Shown here in pieces: positions 46,040-58,800 of a stretch of DNA of 64,000 bases. The position numbers were made by a program, and so were the translations under genes. A model generated the notes under the pieces. The model worked only from the letters and a program-made list of their open reading frames with translations. It did no database searches and was not told the DNA's origin. The stretch lies in NCBI RefSeq assembly GCF_000237925.1, contig NC_031497.1, positions 22,387,249 to 22,451,248 on the forward strand, read 5' to 3'. This DNA comes from Schistosoma mansoni. Its lineage: Eukaryota; Platyhelminthes; Trematoda; Strigeidida; Schistosomatidae. How positions within the stretch are numbered: the first letter of the stretch is position 1; each line of letters opens with the position of its first letter.

Positions 46040-46300
46040 AATATTGCTTTTCTGGAAGTGGATTCCGTGTCTTCAAGGCTCACAAACCCACTGCGTGGAT
46101 CTGATTGAATAGGGTGAACGATGATCCCGGGTTCCGGCGCGCAGGCGTCGCACCATACGGCAAGTAACGTATACTTACCCTGGGCAAGTATAGTCTACAT
46201 ACATGCCTGTAACATATAAGGTTTCACTCGTGCTTCCCATAGTGTACATACAGATGTATTCACCCATCCGGGAGGGTAGATGACCACCGCTCTCTTACAA
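46040..46300. other. GC-rich island of unknown origin
   Basis: A sharp compositional change (GATCCCGGGTTCCGGCGCGC near 46123), with GGCAAGTAACGTATACTTACC nearby, embedded in AT-rich sequence. There is no long ORF and no tRNA fold that I can support. Probably an old mobile element. Confidence 0.35.
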
Positions 46301-47280
46301 ACGTATTTGCTACCACTGACCATCACTTACAAATTATATTAATATCACTTGTACAAAGGCTTTCACCTTTGGATTTCATGACATACACATAAGTATAAGC
46401 ACTCTTTCAGGGTAGGTTGATGGTCAACTCTCCCTAGTATTTACCGCTATATTTTTTATTATTATCTCTGTGATCCGAATGAATAGGCTGCTGATTTTAT
46501 TAGACGTAGAACAGACATTTATTTAGTTCGAGTTTCCTCGTACTAACCCACGAGCATACCGTTTGCATATATCTACATATACAGACTACACAAGCAGGGA
46601 CTAATGCAATTCATAAACATAAGCATACATAACGGGCAGCCCGCAAGAATTAGTGAGTCCGAGTTGGAACCCAAGTAATTCAGTTTACACTATAGTGGTT
46701 CGATCTCCACCGACTGCTCAAGTTAGCTAGCAAGGTTGTTCCTAATACCCAACAGCGCCACAAGGAGGCCTTAGATAGGGATTCACTGTCTAATTAGAGC
46801 AGTAAGCGTGAATTCATGTTAAACCAAAAACAAATAACAATAAATCATAGCATAGTTTTAACGAGACAACAACTGACAACGAAAATTCCAGTAAGTTTGC
46901 AGTATTGGTGATTATAATCCAGTACCATCGATAAAAAGTTTTTTATTTCTGAAACAGTCAAACTCTCTAAAACTTCATAAGAGCTTCTCAAAATCATTCA
47001 CTACGGATTAACTGACAGCAAGTTTTTGGAGATTTCATAAATCTTATCACAAAAGACATATTTTTGAAGCTTCAATATGAGTAATAATTGAGAGAAGTCA
47101 ACATTTCTTATCACTAGGTTTGTAATATTTTGTATATCATATAAGGTTTATTGTTAACAAGCAATGATGTTCACTAGAAAACCAATAAATCCCAGGAGAA
47201 ATGGACAGATGATCTGTCGGAATTCTAGGTAGACTATATGTTTACGTATACATCAGTCAAAAGTATAACGTTGTAAGCAG

Positions 47281-47404
47281 AGATGGATAGTGGCTAGCAG
47301 TGGATTCCAAGACGCGCGTTTCGTCCTATTTGGGACTCGTCAGCTGGATGTACCTGCATCTCAGAGTTGAAAACACTCTGGGACTCGAAGCGAGGGTACT
47401 GGGT
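47281..47404 (-). repeat. Sm-alpha-type repeat with orientation switch, cut by the assembly gap
   Basis: On the minus strand it carries the ribozyme and the B-box-like GAGTCCCAGAGTG. Near 47389 the sequence changes to the plus-strand form of the same unit (GAAGCGAGGGTACTGGGT) and then enters the gap. The unit therefore meets itself head to head. Confidence 0.75.
47297..47357 (-). ncRNA. Hammerhead ribozyme, best-preserved family A copy
   Basis: On the minus strand CTGACGA, a full GTCC/GGAC stem II, GAAAC and the cleavage region GCGCGTC are all intact. Stem I has one G-U pair (CCAG with TTGG). Predicted active. Confidence 0.85.
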
Positions 47405-47604
47405 NNNNNNNNNNNNNNNNNNNNNNNNNNNNNNNNNNNNNNNNNNNNNNNNNNNNNNNNNNNNNNNNNNNNNNNNNNNNNNNNNNNNNNNNNNNNNNNN
47501 NNNNNNNNNNNNNNNNNNNNNNNNNNNNNNNNNNNNNNNNNNNNNNNNNNNNNNNNNNNNNNNNNNNNNNNNNNNNNNNNNNNNNNNNNNNNNNNNNNNN
47601 NNNN
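47405..47604. other. Assembly gap
   Basis: Exactly 200 N. ORFs drawn through it are meaningless. Confidence 1.
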
Positions 47605-48312
47605 TCAACTGCCTTCTGTTTTTCGGCCTATAGAGGGATCCAACCTAGTACCTGACACGTAATCTTCCCGTGGTGGTGATCATAGTCAATCGCAACTCGA
47701 CGGCAACTACATTTGGTGATCCGAAATTGTGAACACTTTTTAGTCTGGAAAACCTCCCGAAGAAGACTACCACAGTGAGTGAGGGAGGGTGGCGTTACTG
47801 ACCAGCAAACATGATGGCGGGGAGATAACTTCAATCCACCCGTGTCTGTGGGACAGAACATATTAATTACGGCTCCTTATGTCTAGTGGGATGTCACGAA
47901 CCAACGGTATTGATGCGAAATTATTCATGCAAAATACCACTTTGAATCATGTTAAAAAAAAGCTGAATTGGTTCCACTTCCTACCGAGTAATCCTAATAC
48001 AAGCAAACTAGACAATTGGCTAAAATTGAAGCCCACTCTATACCCTATAAAATCTAAAAACAAAAAAGAGAGTTCAAACAGCTTCTAATGTAAAGAGAGA
48101 CAGTCATTTGTATCAGAATACTGTTTTCAGCACTTTATTTTATAATTACACAATTCCATACTTCCTTCTGAACTACCTTCATTTACACAGTTCCTTATCC
48201 ACTCATACCTTGCCCACACTTATTTTTCTTTAACACATTAGTATGTTCTTACCTAATAAATACTTCAGTAACAGACAAATAGACTAAATGGTTATACCTT
48301 AACTATTCCTCA

Positions 48313-48745
48313 ATGAATATTGTGTGCTCTGCTTTTCGTCCTTCCTTTTTCTTACACCTTTTTCAGCCTCCTGCAGATACTCCACCGAAAACAGATATGG
48401 CACGGGTGACTTCGTCCTACACCGGTATTAAAGCTTCCGATGTTCTGGAGGGATATAAGTTCGAAACTTCTAAAAGCCCCCAACTTCGCATGTATCTATT
48501 CTCGACCATCAGTTGTTTGCTGCAACGCTACCTCCATAAAGTGCGCCAAGTATGATATTGACATGTTTCTTACGAAATCCATTTACATTCATATCTTATG
48601 AAATATCAACCCAGCTGAGTAATTTTCAACAGTGAAAATTGTAACTTCTTTAACAATTTGATCTTGCCTGTAAACCGGCATGTTTCATGTAACAATCTGT
48701 TATTTGAGAATAAATTATTATTATTATTATTATTATTATTAATAT
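48313..48745 (+). mobile_element. Retroelement-like fragment ending in (ATT)n
   Basis: A 65-codon open stretch (GIKASDVLEGYKFET, MYLFSTISCLLQRYL) is followed by 3' UTR-like sequence and AATAAATTATTATTATT. The simple-sequence tail suggests a non-LTR 3' end inserted between the gypsy LTR and gag. The family is not recognised. Confidence 0.4.
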
Positions 48746-48818
48746 CTATCTATCCACTTTTGTTGCACATTTTCGTATTGATATTTTCCAATATATAATA
48801 TTCGAAGAACAACTTGAT

Positions 48819-49334
48819 ATGGTGAATAACGATAAGGATGGAATTATTATAATAGATTCAGGTATTCAGACCATCAATTTTCGACCCATCTGCCTTATTC
48901 CCAATGACCCTAAAGTTTGGTTCGCGGCACTGAAGTTTCGTTTCAAAATCCGCCGCATAACGAATCAACGGCAGAAATACGCTTGCGCTCTGGAAACGCT
49001 ACCTGGGGATCACTTAGCTGCTATTCGTTAAATTGTCCTCAACCCGAATGTACCTAACGTTTACGATCGTCTCAAGGAGACGATTCTTAGGCATGTCCTC
49101 CCTCCGAGGGAAGAAAGATTGCGAAATTTATTAGCACGTCACCCCATGGGTAGTGCTAAATCGAGTCACCACCTCACGTGCCCACGATTTGTAGCAGGAC
49201 CCACGACAGCCGATTCCGAAACTGTTAAGGAATTATGGCTCAAATCCCTACCAGTAAATATACAACCAACTATCACGGTGATAGGGATAACTCTATTCAT
49301 ACCCGTCTCAATTTTCGAAGCCGATCCAATATAA
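48819..49334 (+). pseudogene. Gypsy gag
   Basis: ICLIPNDPKVWFAALKF, RRITNQRQKYACALETLPGD, then a stop, then IVLNPNVPNVYDRLKETIL and VAGPTTADSETVKELWLKSL. This matches the capsid part of CsRn1-clade gag. Stops at 49029 and 49332 break it. Confidence 0.75.
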
Positions 49335-49444
49335 AAAACCCTAGGTCCCCGAATCAGGTCACGCTACCGTAAAGTCGTAACTATTCACCCTAAGAGGGCA
49401 TCTTCCAAGCCACCTCAAAAGGCGGTTTCGGAAGCGAGTTCTAG

Positions 49445-50690
49445 TTGGTGCTGGTTCCATCGTGCCTTCGAGCCCAATACCCGCCGTTGTCGAGCCCCCT
49501 GCCCACACAAGGCGGGAATCTCTCGAGCCAGCGAGTAAATGCAGTGGTACTCGACGGCTCTTCACCTCACGTTGGTCGTTTATTTTATGTGCACGATTAT
49601 CGCACCATCACTAGGTACCTAGTGGATACAGGTGCCCAAGTTTCTGTCGTACCTATTGGTAGCAGTAAATTTGAAGCTACGATGCTTCGACTACGAGCTG
49701 CGAATGGCTTAGTCATTCCTTTCTATGGTACACGACAGCTTACGGTCAACCTGAGCAACCGACGACAGTATCTGTGGACGTTCACCATTGCCGGTGTTCT
49801 CATAGCCATACTCGGTATCGATTTCCTACAGCACTATGAATTGCTAGTCGATTCACATAGGCGGCAGCTATTCGATACTTCGTGGAACAGCAAATTCATA
49901 GGCTTTAAAGCTCAAGCAAACGCGTCCCGAATCACACACGCATTTTATTTGCGTGACAATATGTTCCACGATTTATTCTATAAATTCCCCCAATTAATTA
50001 AACCTCTTGAGGAGATTCCGTCGGTGACCAATCGTGCGGTACACCACATAGTCACCTGCGGAAGCCCAATGACGGCGAAACCTCGCCGACTGGCATCAAA
50101 TAAATTAGCTTTCGCTAAACGTGAGTTTGACAACCTACTAGCTACTGGTATTATTCGTCCTTTTCACAGTACCGTGACATCAAGTCTCCACATGGTTCGG
50201 AAAAATGATGGGGTTAGTTGGAGACCATGTGGAGACTACGAGCATTAAACGTAGCTATACGTTTTGCTAGCTACCCCACTCACCCATAACTCAAGGGCAT
50301 GACTAGTTTTTCGAAGATCGATCTAGTAGGAGCATATCATCATATCCCTGTCGCTCTTGGAGATATTGTGAAAACCGCTATCACGACTCATTTCGGTCCG
50401 TTTGCGTTCCTGCAAATGCCATTTGGATTACGGAATGCTGATCAAACTTTCCAAAGGTTTATCGATAGCAAAGCATCAGATTTAGATTTTGTTCACGTCT
50501 ATATTGTTGATCTGCTTATCGCATCATCAAACATGGATGAATATTATCAGCACCAAACATTCCTATTCCAGCACCTTCCGGATAATAAAATAATAGCCAG
50601 CCCGAACAAGTTTGAACTTGGCAAACCAGGAATAAAATCTTCAGGTGGCATTATTAAGCAAGAGGGTATCTTACCTTGTGAGGACTAAGT
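49445..50690 (+). pseudogene. Gypsy protease and reverse transcriptase
   Basis: Protease with an intact LVDTGAQVSVVP (about residue 57 of the first frame), then FYGTRQLTVNLSNRR. RT begins KREFDNLLATGIIRP and HMVRKNDG. After a stop at 50248 a second frame (50299) reads [16 protein letters not shown] and [16 protein letters not shown]. The catalytic YIDD motif reads YIVD, so polymerase activity is lost. Confidence 0.8.
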
Positions 50691-51001
50691 ACGTACAATA
50701 ATGGAGTACACCATACCGTCCACACTCAAAGAAGTGAAGGTATTTCTCGTTTGACTAACTCCTACCGACGTTTCATCCCGCACGCAACAGAACAGTTAAA
50801 ACCAATGACCGGCTGACCTCACGGGAATCCACGTAAATTTGAATTGAACAATACTGCGTGTACTGCATTTTCAGAGATCAAAACGATTCAAGCGCAAGCC
50901 ACAGTTCTCGCTCATCCAGACCAAACAGCCACGCTTAGCATAGCGTTTGTTGCATCGGCTTTCGCCATAGGAGCCGTTGTGCAACAGCACAGTTCCGGAA
51001 G

Positions 51002-51390
51002 TTGACAACCTCTCGAATTTTTTCACGACGCCACACTCCCACGGGGACAAGATATAGCGCTTTTGGTCGAGAACTGCCAGCAGATCACTGTGCCATCAAA
51101 CATTTCCGTCACGCAGTAAAAGGTCGCGATTTCATCTTATTCAGCGACCATAAGCCCTTAACGTATGCTCTGCATACCAAGTCTGACTGCTACTCACCAT
51201 GAGAGTGCCGTCCATGAATATAAATGTCCGTATGTGGGTAAAGCAATGCTTAAAATGTCAACGATCAAAAGTGCACAGGCACGTAGCAGCCCAGATTGGC
51301 ACGTTCGCTACGGCCGATGCTCGCTTTGATCATGCTCATACAGAGATTATGGGATCATTGCCATCATTGCACGGGTATGATCACAGTTGA
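51002..51390 (+). pseudogene. Gypsy RNase H and integrase stub
   Basis: FSRRHTPTGTRYSAFGREL and DFILFSDHKPLTYAL are RNase H. WVKQCLKCQRSKVHRH is the second half of the integrase zinc finger. The integrase core after SLHGYDH is deleted. Confidence 0.75.
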
Positions 51391-51394
51391 TCGA

Positions 51395-51745
51395 CATGGC
51401 CGCGTCGAGATAGTCAGCATTGAGCGTCTCAAACCAGCACACATCAATGACAGTGACCTAACTGATAAGCTGAGATTCAATTCTGCATTCATCAAACCTT
51501 CTAGCGGGATCTCTACATCTACTTCAGATCTCCCACTAGATACATCAGAGACCTCATTCTCACGTCCCAGTCAACACCACGTGTCATCTGTACCATCTAT
51601 GAGCGAGACTTCAGTCTCACTTCCAGATCAGCAGACCACGCCACCCTTGACTTCTGATGAGATTGCAGTCTCACGAGGTACGAACGAGATCACTGTCTCA
51701 CGTTCCAGTCGCCGAGTACACCTACCCGTACGCTTTCGCGATTAA
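51395..51745 (+). pseudogene. Gypsy pol C-terminal tail
   Basis: RVEIVSIERLKPAHINDSD follows, then repeated ETSFS/ETSVS/EIAVS/EITVS segments, ending VHLPVRFRD. It matches 35600-35930 on the minus strand almost base for base. Confidence 0.8.
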
Positions 51746-51909
51746 CCTCCCAACTAACAACGGATATGGTATATGACTACACCCCTATACTGCATGCATG
51801 CCACACCTTCCTCTTTTTCTTCGATTTTTGTTCTTTATCCTGAGCTCATGCCTCCGACCATCGCCTCGTTAGTACTGTCTACTTCAGCCAACCTTGGTGA
51901 AAGCTGACC

Positions 51910-53800
51910 TGATCGCACACGCTGATAGCTTGACATGAAAACATCTTCGATCAATCACTTTCCACATTAAATATCAATCTTATTCTAATGTTGTTCAACG
52001 TATTGAGTAGTAATACTGTAGAATTATATGGTGTTAATATGAAATGATAATTACTTAGTATCTAACTACGCGCTTTATTCTGATTACAGTACAATAATTT
52101 ATTTGTGTGGTCGTCAGTTCTTATCTGCTAGAATCAGTTTTGAAAAGATATGTGAGCTTTGACTAAGATCAGAATATTTTTGTACTACCAAGTGTTCGGA
52201 CTTCAATCGGTTACGGATGAACGAGACCGGTTGTCTCTTCAAGAGATGTTTTGAGGATCTGTTTCATCTGCTAAGTCTTTTGAATAAAATTCAAAAGACT
52301 CTCTCTATCGATTTGTCAATGGACGCGTCAATTGAATCACAACCCCCAAAGATGTGTATACGATATCATAAAGCGGTTTGAACAAAAATATCATTTGACT
52401 AGGGGCGAGATTGGAACAGGTATATGTGAACTCAGTCAGTCGAAAAAGTTGACCAGGAATCATAGTTTGTAGTCCACTGCTCAATCAAAATAGCTTGTGA
52501 AACAGGTTCGGCAGTTATATCCTGAAGTCGTGAAGCTTCACAGCATAGTATGATCTTGTCTGCAAGTGTTACCTAATAAACAAATGTATCCATTGGATTC
52601 TGAGCTTATCATTTCGAGCTGAGTGTCTAATCCTCCATGTTTTTAATCATTTCAGGCTAGTTAATTGTAAATACAGTCAAGAGGCATAACATTTGTTTGT
52701 GTTGAGTGAAACGAAACTAAAGACATCGGACAATACCATAAAGCACATATACTTGAGATAAATAACTTCCACCTCAAATAGTCAACTCTACATTCGAACA
52801 ATCTAAGAACTCACTGTCTATAAACAGGGATTATTGTATCAACAACGCAAACTCTATTCTATCGACTACGTATCACACCTATCATTTGTTTGGACATTTC
52901 CTACACCCCATATACACAATAAAAACACTAGGCAAGCAAACACAAATAAGCTTAGGTATAGTTTACTGGTCAACTTTTAAGTGAACATTTCAAATATATG
53001 ACGCTTGTTTGAAACGATAGCGCTGACTGTAGAGGGCATGATTGTTGATCCGGCTATATATGTTCCAGATTCGTGTAGTATCAGGCATTATCGTACATGT
53101 AGTAGTGTAGTTTCTGCTGAACACTTCAGTTCACGTCATAACTCGCATTTCATTTGTTTTTCAACCTGACATGATGACATATTCTATACCGAATTGTTCG
53201 CAGCAGACAAATGTTAATAAATGCAGGTTCTTGCAGTGAAGTATTCAATGAAAACTACACTCTTGGGCTCAACACTCACCCATTAAGTGAACGGAAAACA
53301 CTTGAAAATGCTATACACTAGACTCCTAATGAACATTTATAAAAAGACAGATAATCTCACATGATTGTGGATAGCTCGACTACGCATTCCAGAGATTACT
53401 TTACATTTCAGCATTCAGTAAGTGTTGGATTACTTACTATTATCATTATTTGCAGGAGTTGATAGTGCACACAAAAGTGTAGTATACTCCAATACGTTTT
53501 TCATATATTTTGGACTGATACTGAATAAGATCATGATGGTGATTGTCAAATGACAGCAGCTTCTGTTAAAGACATCATTTATGTGTTTGATGTACGTGGT
53601 TAAGAAATTCTTTGACTTGTTCTTTTGTAGGCTGTATTGTTATTAGATTATCATCCTATCTCGTATATCCGTCACATTTTACCCCAGGAAAAAATGTTGA
53701 CGGGCACTTACCAGTTATTACATGCATATGGTGGACTTCGTTTCCTATATATCATATATAAGGCTCCAGCAATTGACACTGACGCGTCTTCATCTTTGAA
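51910..53800. other. No gene seen
   Basis: AT-rich sequence without a supportable exon or repeat. Confidence 0.4.
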
Positions 53801-53809
53801 ATAGACTAA

Positions 53810-55860
53810 TTGAAGTCAAAGTCTGTAACCCCTATGACTGACGACTCAGCGCCAGACAATGATAAACCATTATCTTCTGAACCGTATGCGTCTTATCCAC
53901 AAATATCGCTGCCTGATTCTCCATGTAATGACCCCTCTATCTCTTTGTGCAGTATGCCAACGGTAAGACTAATTGACAGAAGAGGCACATTACCCACATA
54001 TATTGAAAAGTTGGCACAGTCTATTAGACAGCATGCTTTACTAAGGCCGAAATTCAAAATACTAAAAACCAAGGAGTCTAACAGTTTATCTCACACTTGC
54101 GAAAATACTGATCGATATAGTACTGATATCTGTCAGTTACAAAACTCTTTAGCCCAAATTGACAGTCGACTTAACCAATAAGCACCCCTAACACACATAT
54201 GGGCTATTAATACTAGTAAAAATCTTAAACGACAAGTCACTAAAGCTGAGTGTAATTTAGAGTTTGTGGCTAAAGAAGTGACGATAAGAGTGATTTCTTC
54301 CCATAATGCAGTTGTATGCAATCTCCCTGATCCCTCGCGCACAAATACGTTAAGGGATATTTACCTTAAAACATGCGGCACACTGAACGTCAACTGCCAA
54401 TTCATCTACCTTAGAAAAAGGTCAGATAGATCGACTTGCCCTCTCCTGTTTAAGTCTAGATGTTGTAAAGATACTAAACAATTTATTGATTCCAGCATAA
54501 ATATTAGCTCATCAATTCCATCCAAGAACATAAAATTCAATCCTGACCTAACGCCCTGTCAACGTCGTGTGAGAAGACGTGAAGCGATAGAATTGCATGA
54601 TAGTGTTATAGTAAATAACCAGCTAGAGACAGATTGCAATACAGTGAATAATATGAAGCATATAAACAACAAGTATGATGTCATACCACAAAAGGCAGGT
54701 TAATCCGTAGATCTAGATGAATGTGCAAATTCGAAACCTTTGGATAAGATACGGTTCCCAGCTGTCACTAAAAGGAATAACGACATCCCTGATCCCAACT
54801 GTTCGCTCAGCAAAGTACTGAATTGTGAGCCGTGTGACGACACACAAATTCAACTAAACATATTCACTTGGAAATTAGTCTCCCTAGAGATGCATTACGA
54901 ATGAACCTAAATTCATCTCACAGATGCAACGAAACTCGTCAGTTCTGACAAGAAACTGCGAGGAGACAAAGTCGGCTTCCGTGAATTCTTTTCATTGTTT
55001 GTCTCATTCTTATCCATTAACTGGTGAAGTCATCCAGGGAAGTGTATGAGGTCTACTCTTGTTTCTTATGTTTCTTATCAATAGCTCTGTAAGTATTCGA
55101 CATTTGATGCTGACGCCATTAGTTTTGATCGACTCACCTAGTTGAAGGCGCTCGGATATTCATTTGCATCAGATCCCGACAGGGTACACCATGCTTCATA
55201 TCTCCTACAACCGCTAGTCAGCTTACATTAGTCGCTTCTTGGTATGTCAATAGCCTACCAAATACATCTTCGAACCTCTTCGCTTCTGACTTCTAATTTC
55301 ACTAGGTCGGCACGTTTCGTCTATAAAATGTGTTACTAGTTAAGGCGTTGTCAAACTCCGGATACATGTGGCATCGATAAGTCTTACAAACACTATCAGT
55401 GTGAAACCATATGTGCTAACAAAAAGTTTAAGGAGAGCTACCTACATCAGTGCACTCAGTCATGAGTTCACATAGTCGTGATCACATAGTCGTATTGAGT
55501 AGTGTTTATTCTCTAAACACTATACAAATGAACTGTTAAGCTCCGACAATGTATCAGAGCAGGCAGTTCGATCAATAAATTTGAATGCACACTGAAACTC
55601 TCATTCGATGCTTACCATGGGAATCTTATTTCACCACAAATGACAATGACACTGAGCTTTCCAACATATACAACAGCCTGACTTATTGCCTTAACTGCAC
55701 CTCCTCAATTACCGATCATGTGGCTCATAGTGCTAATAGGGGCTGGAACACTTCTAAAACCTTTAAGGAAAAGCACCATGATATATATGCTCTTCAGAGA
55801 ATGCGTAACTTTTTTGACAGAAATGATTCATCTCGACTCTAGTATCTTATGACAATGGAG
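53810..55860 (+). pseudogene. CR1-like non-LTR retrotransposon remnant
   Basis: Two adjoining frames (53810-54181 and 54266-54703, separated by one stop) resemble a CR1-type ORF1. An RNA-binding-like part reads SSHNAVVCNLPDPSRTN and LRDIYLKTCGTLNV. Further on, an eroded RT segment reads PLTGEVIQGSV, a stop, then GLLLFL at about 55018-55080, and a piece reading SDPDRVHHASYLL follows at about 55165, out of the usual order. Stops and frameshifts are frequent. The family is inferred from layout. Confidence 0.5.
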
Positions 55861-58800
55861 AATAAATCCTTAGGTAGTAAAAGCTCAGAGTTATCGATAG
55901 GTCGATCATCCTGCCCAGTGAGTAACCGATACATTTACTGTACAATTAAATTATTCGTGTTGTGTTTGAACCTTTCACGGTAATATTATACAAATTCGTA
56001 CTGCGTACTTAGAAATCAAGTTATTGACTTTGTTTTGTTCAATTACTAGACTTACTGGAATTAATACGACTTAGTTATTTTGTTTTAAATTCACAAAGGC
56101 GATCGATATAATTATTATTATAGTTATTACTACTATTTACGGATAGATTACTGTTACATAAATGCTGTGAAGCAACCATTTTGGGTGGACATAAGCGAAG
56201 TTTGAATACTTACATGAAAAAAACAAAACGTCCAAAGTTCTACTTTGGCATTCAATTAGATAGTTATCGGATTAGGTGCTCTATACTTGTAGATACCAAG
56301 GTTCCTATGGTTTCGCTAATGTCTCTTCACAGTCATCCTACTTCTACAATCAACAGGTATTAGTACAAGAGATGGCAAGAAGTACTTATTTAATGACATG
56401 TAATATACTATTTAGAATCAAATGTGCACATGAAATGAATAGAATACCTCGAGAATACTGTATCTAGACTATACAGAGAGGAAACTGTTATGAAGAGCTT
56501 GCAGAATCCTAATTTAAATCCATCCGGTAATTTTTCGGATAGCTTGAAGCTAGTTACACTTAAACCAGTAAGAACGTACTTGATAAGTAGAGAACAAGAC
56601 GTTGTCTATAGATAACCAAACAAATGAGTCTAGTGAAGTATAACCCGTCAGTGATTTGGTATAACAACCACTTAAACCTCAAGATTGAGTTTAACAAAAA
56701 TAATTAGGCAGCCACAAGAACGTTTTAAGACAAAATAGACGAACTGTAGATAACAAAGTGGTAATAGTTTCACTTTAGTCTAAAAGCAAACGCGATTAAC
56801 ATGAACGGTGAGAATAAACGTTAGAAGGTTACAACTCAGGTGAAAGGAAAAATCATTGTCATTTGAGGTGTAAACATGAAGGATTTTCACAAATACACGA
56901 AGAATATTAAGTAATAGCAGTAATCTTATATTACCTTCTCATCCGACAATAAAACTGTTAATCTATATGTGATACCAAACGGAACACGAAATAAACCTCA
57001 AATTGTCACATCGAATAATCTTTAACCGTAATACAAAGTCGATATTAGTGTAAGTACCAGTCGGACGTGTTAAGGCAAGTAAATAGAGCCCATTATTGGA
57101 TAGACTACTAATACATCCTAACAGCTTGAGATAACTTACGTAACTGAATTATTCAGATTGGTCGGGCGAATGACACCAAATCCATGAAAAAGCAAGTAGT
57201 TAAGCTTTCATTACTGACTCAAAGCAATGAAACTAATGGACCAGTGGATATGAAAACTGGTGGCCGATTCTGATGTTTTTAATTTTTTGATTTAATTGCC
57301 ACTGAACACAAACTTAAGTCATTTAAGTCTACTACTCCTCGAAATGCATAAAAATCTATCGATCTTACCACGCCTGAACAATTTGATGGTTTCGCAATGT
57401 CCTTGGATCGAGTCAGAACTCCTCATTCATTTTTCCGCTGTCCTGAAAATAATTGTTTTCAAGGGATGAGTGGTCATTCATACGAACACATGCTGGCTAA
57501 AAGCTCAGTACAAAAGCATATGCTTCGAATATCGAAAAAATGGCGGTCATTAGATCGTATATAGCATCTAGTACTGTGTCATGCTCAGACTGTTTATTCT
57601 GTCTTTCAGAGAGACCAAATAATTGATGCTCCCTAAATATTTTTGACGTCTTTTACTATTCACTTATGACCTTGACCGCGTTTATATTAAGTAGCCTATC
57701 TGGTCCATCCGAAATACAGGTTAACAAATATAGGTGTGAAAAAGTACTGCACGTTACATACACGGCGATATATGATCAAATAGTACACATCGTGGTCCTA
57801 CTAAAAAAAAATTGACAACAGATAATCCAGTGACACTTCGACGCTTACCGTTAACGGTTTGTATTGACATCTCGTGATCCTTGAGGATGAAGAGATACAA
57901 TGTCTGAGATGACTAACACCACTCATTGAACAATTATTGAAGATCAGAAAAGGTCAACCTGAGGATGTGAGAATCGTGACTCCATGATTCGGTCATGCAG
58001 GCGTGGTTATCCTGTGGAAAGTCTTTATCTCCACATTTGATTATCATGACTGGCGATCACGATAGGAGTAGTCAGTATAAACAGTGATATGACTTCGATA
58101 TATGGTCTTTCCGATTGGGTGGTCATTTTATGGTAGGTACACGTCACTGGGTTATATCTATTGTTTTAATAACATAGATAAGTGCACTTATACCGGCCTA
58201 CATCTAAATTCGACACATCCACAGGTATATAAACGTATCTTGACTACCAACGATCTCCGTTACCATAAGCCAAACTACGCTGACGTGAAAAATTAAGTAA
58301 AGACGTCCACGCTATTACAAAGTAACGCTATAACGGAAAGAATCTTTTAAAAACTACTTCCAGTGTTTTATTGGGCAGATGTCCATTTTCTATTATTCTC
58401 CTCTATCTCCTTAGTTTTACCGAGAACTATTAAACCGTTTTGAGCAACCGTAAGCCAAATTTCACCCTACGGATTACAAAGAAATGCGCATCTACACTCA
58501 GTAATTACTGGTCCCTAAATGAAACTGATGTATTTATTTTGTGGTGTTTAGGATGCTCTAATAATAATTAGGTGACCATCTCTGGTCACTGTCTTTCATA
58601 GGCAATAGAAACATTTGTTCGTGGTTGATAGATTACTCAATAAGCTTCCAGGATGCCAGAGGCTGCTGGAAACAGATTAACAAAAACCAAACGTGAATTC
58701 TCGCAGTAATAACTACGCTTGTTCAAATATTCAATATAGCTGGAAAATTTCCCTCCAAATCACGGAACAGTTACCAGTTAACGAAAAGTCTTTGATACCT

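Larger units (their letters stand above)
47605..51905 (+). mobile_element. Boudicca/CsRn1-like gypsy retrotransposon with internal deletion
   Basis: Plus strand: partial 5' LTR ending near 47711 (CAACTACA), a primer-binding-site-like TGGTGATCCGAAATTGTG at about 47713, an inserted retroelement tail (about 48.3-48.75 kb), gag (48819-49330), protease and RT (49500-50690), RNase H (51002-51195), a stub of integrase (51199-51390) and the Ser/Thr-rich pol tail (51395-51745). 51804-51910 matches the sequence downstream of pol in the 34.7-36.2 kb copy. A tRNA-Trp primer is known for this clade and is only inferred here. Stops and the deletion make it non-functional. Confidence 0.82.

Noticed and set aside
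47294-47662. ORFs of 88-120 codons running through 47.4-47.6 kb
   Set aside because: They consist mainly of N bases of the assembly gap.
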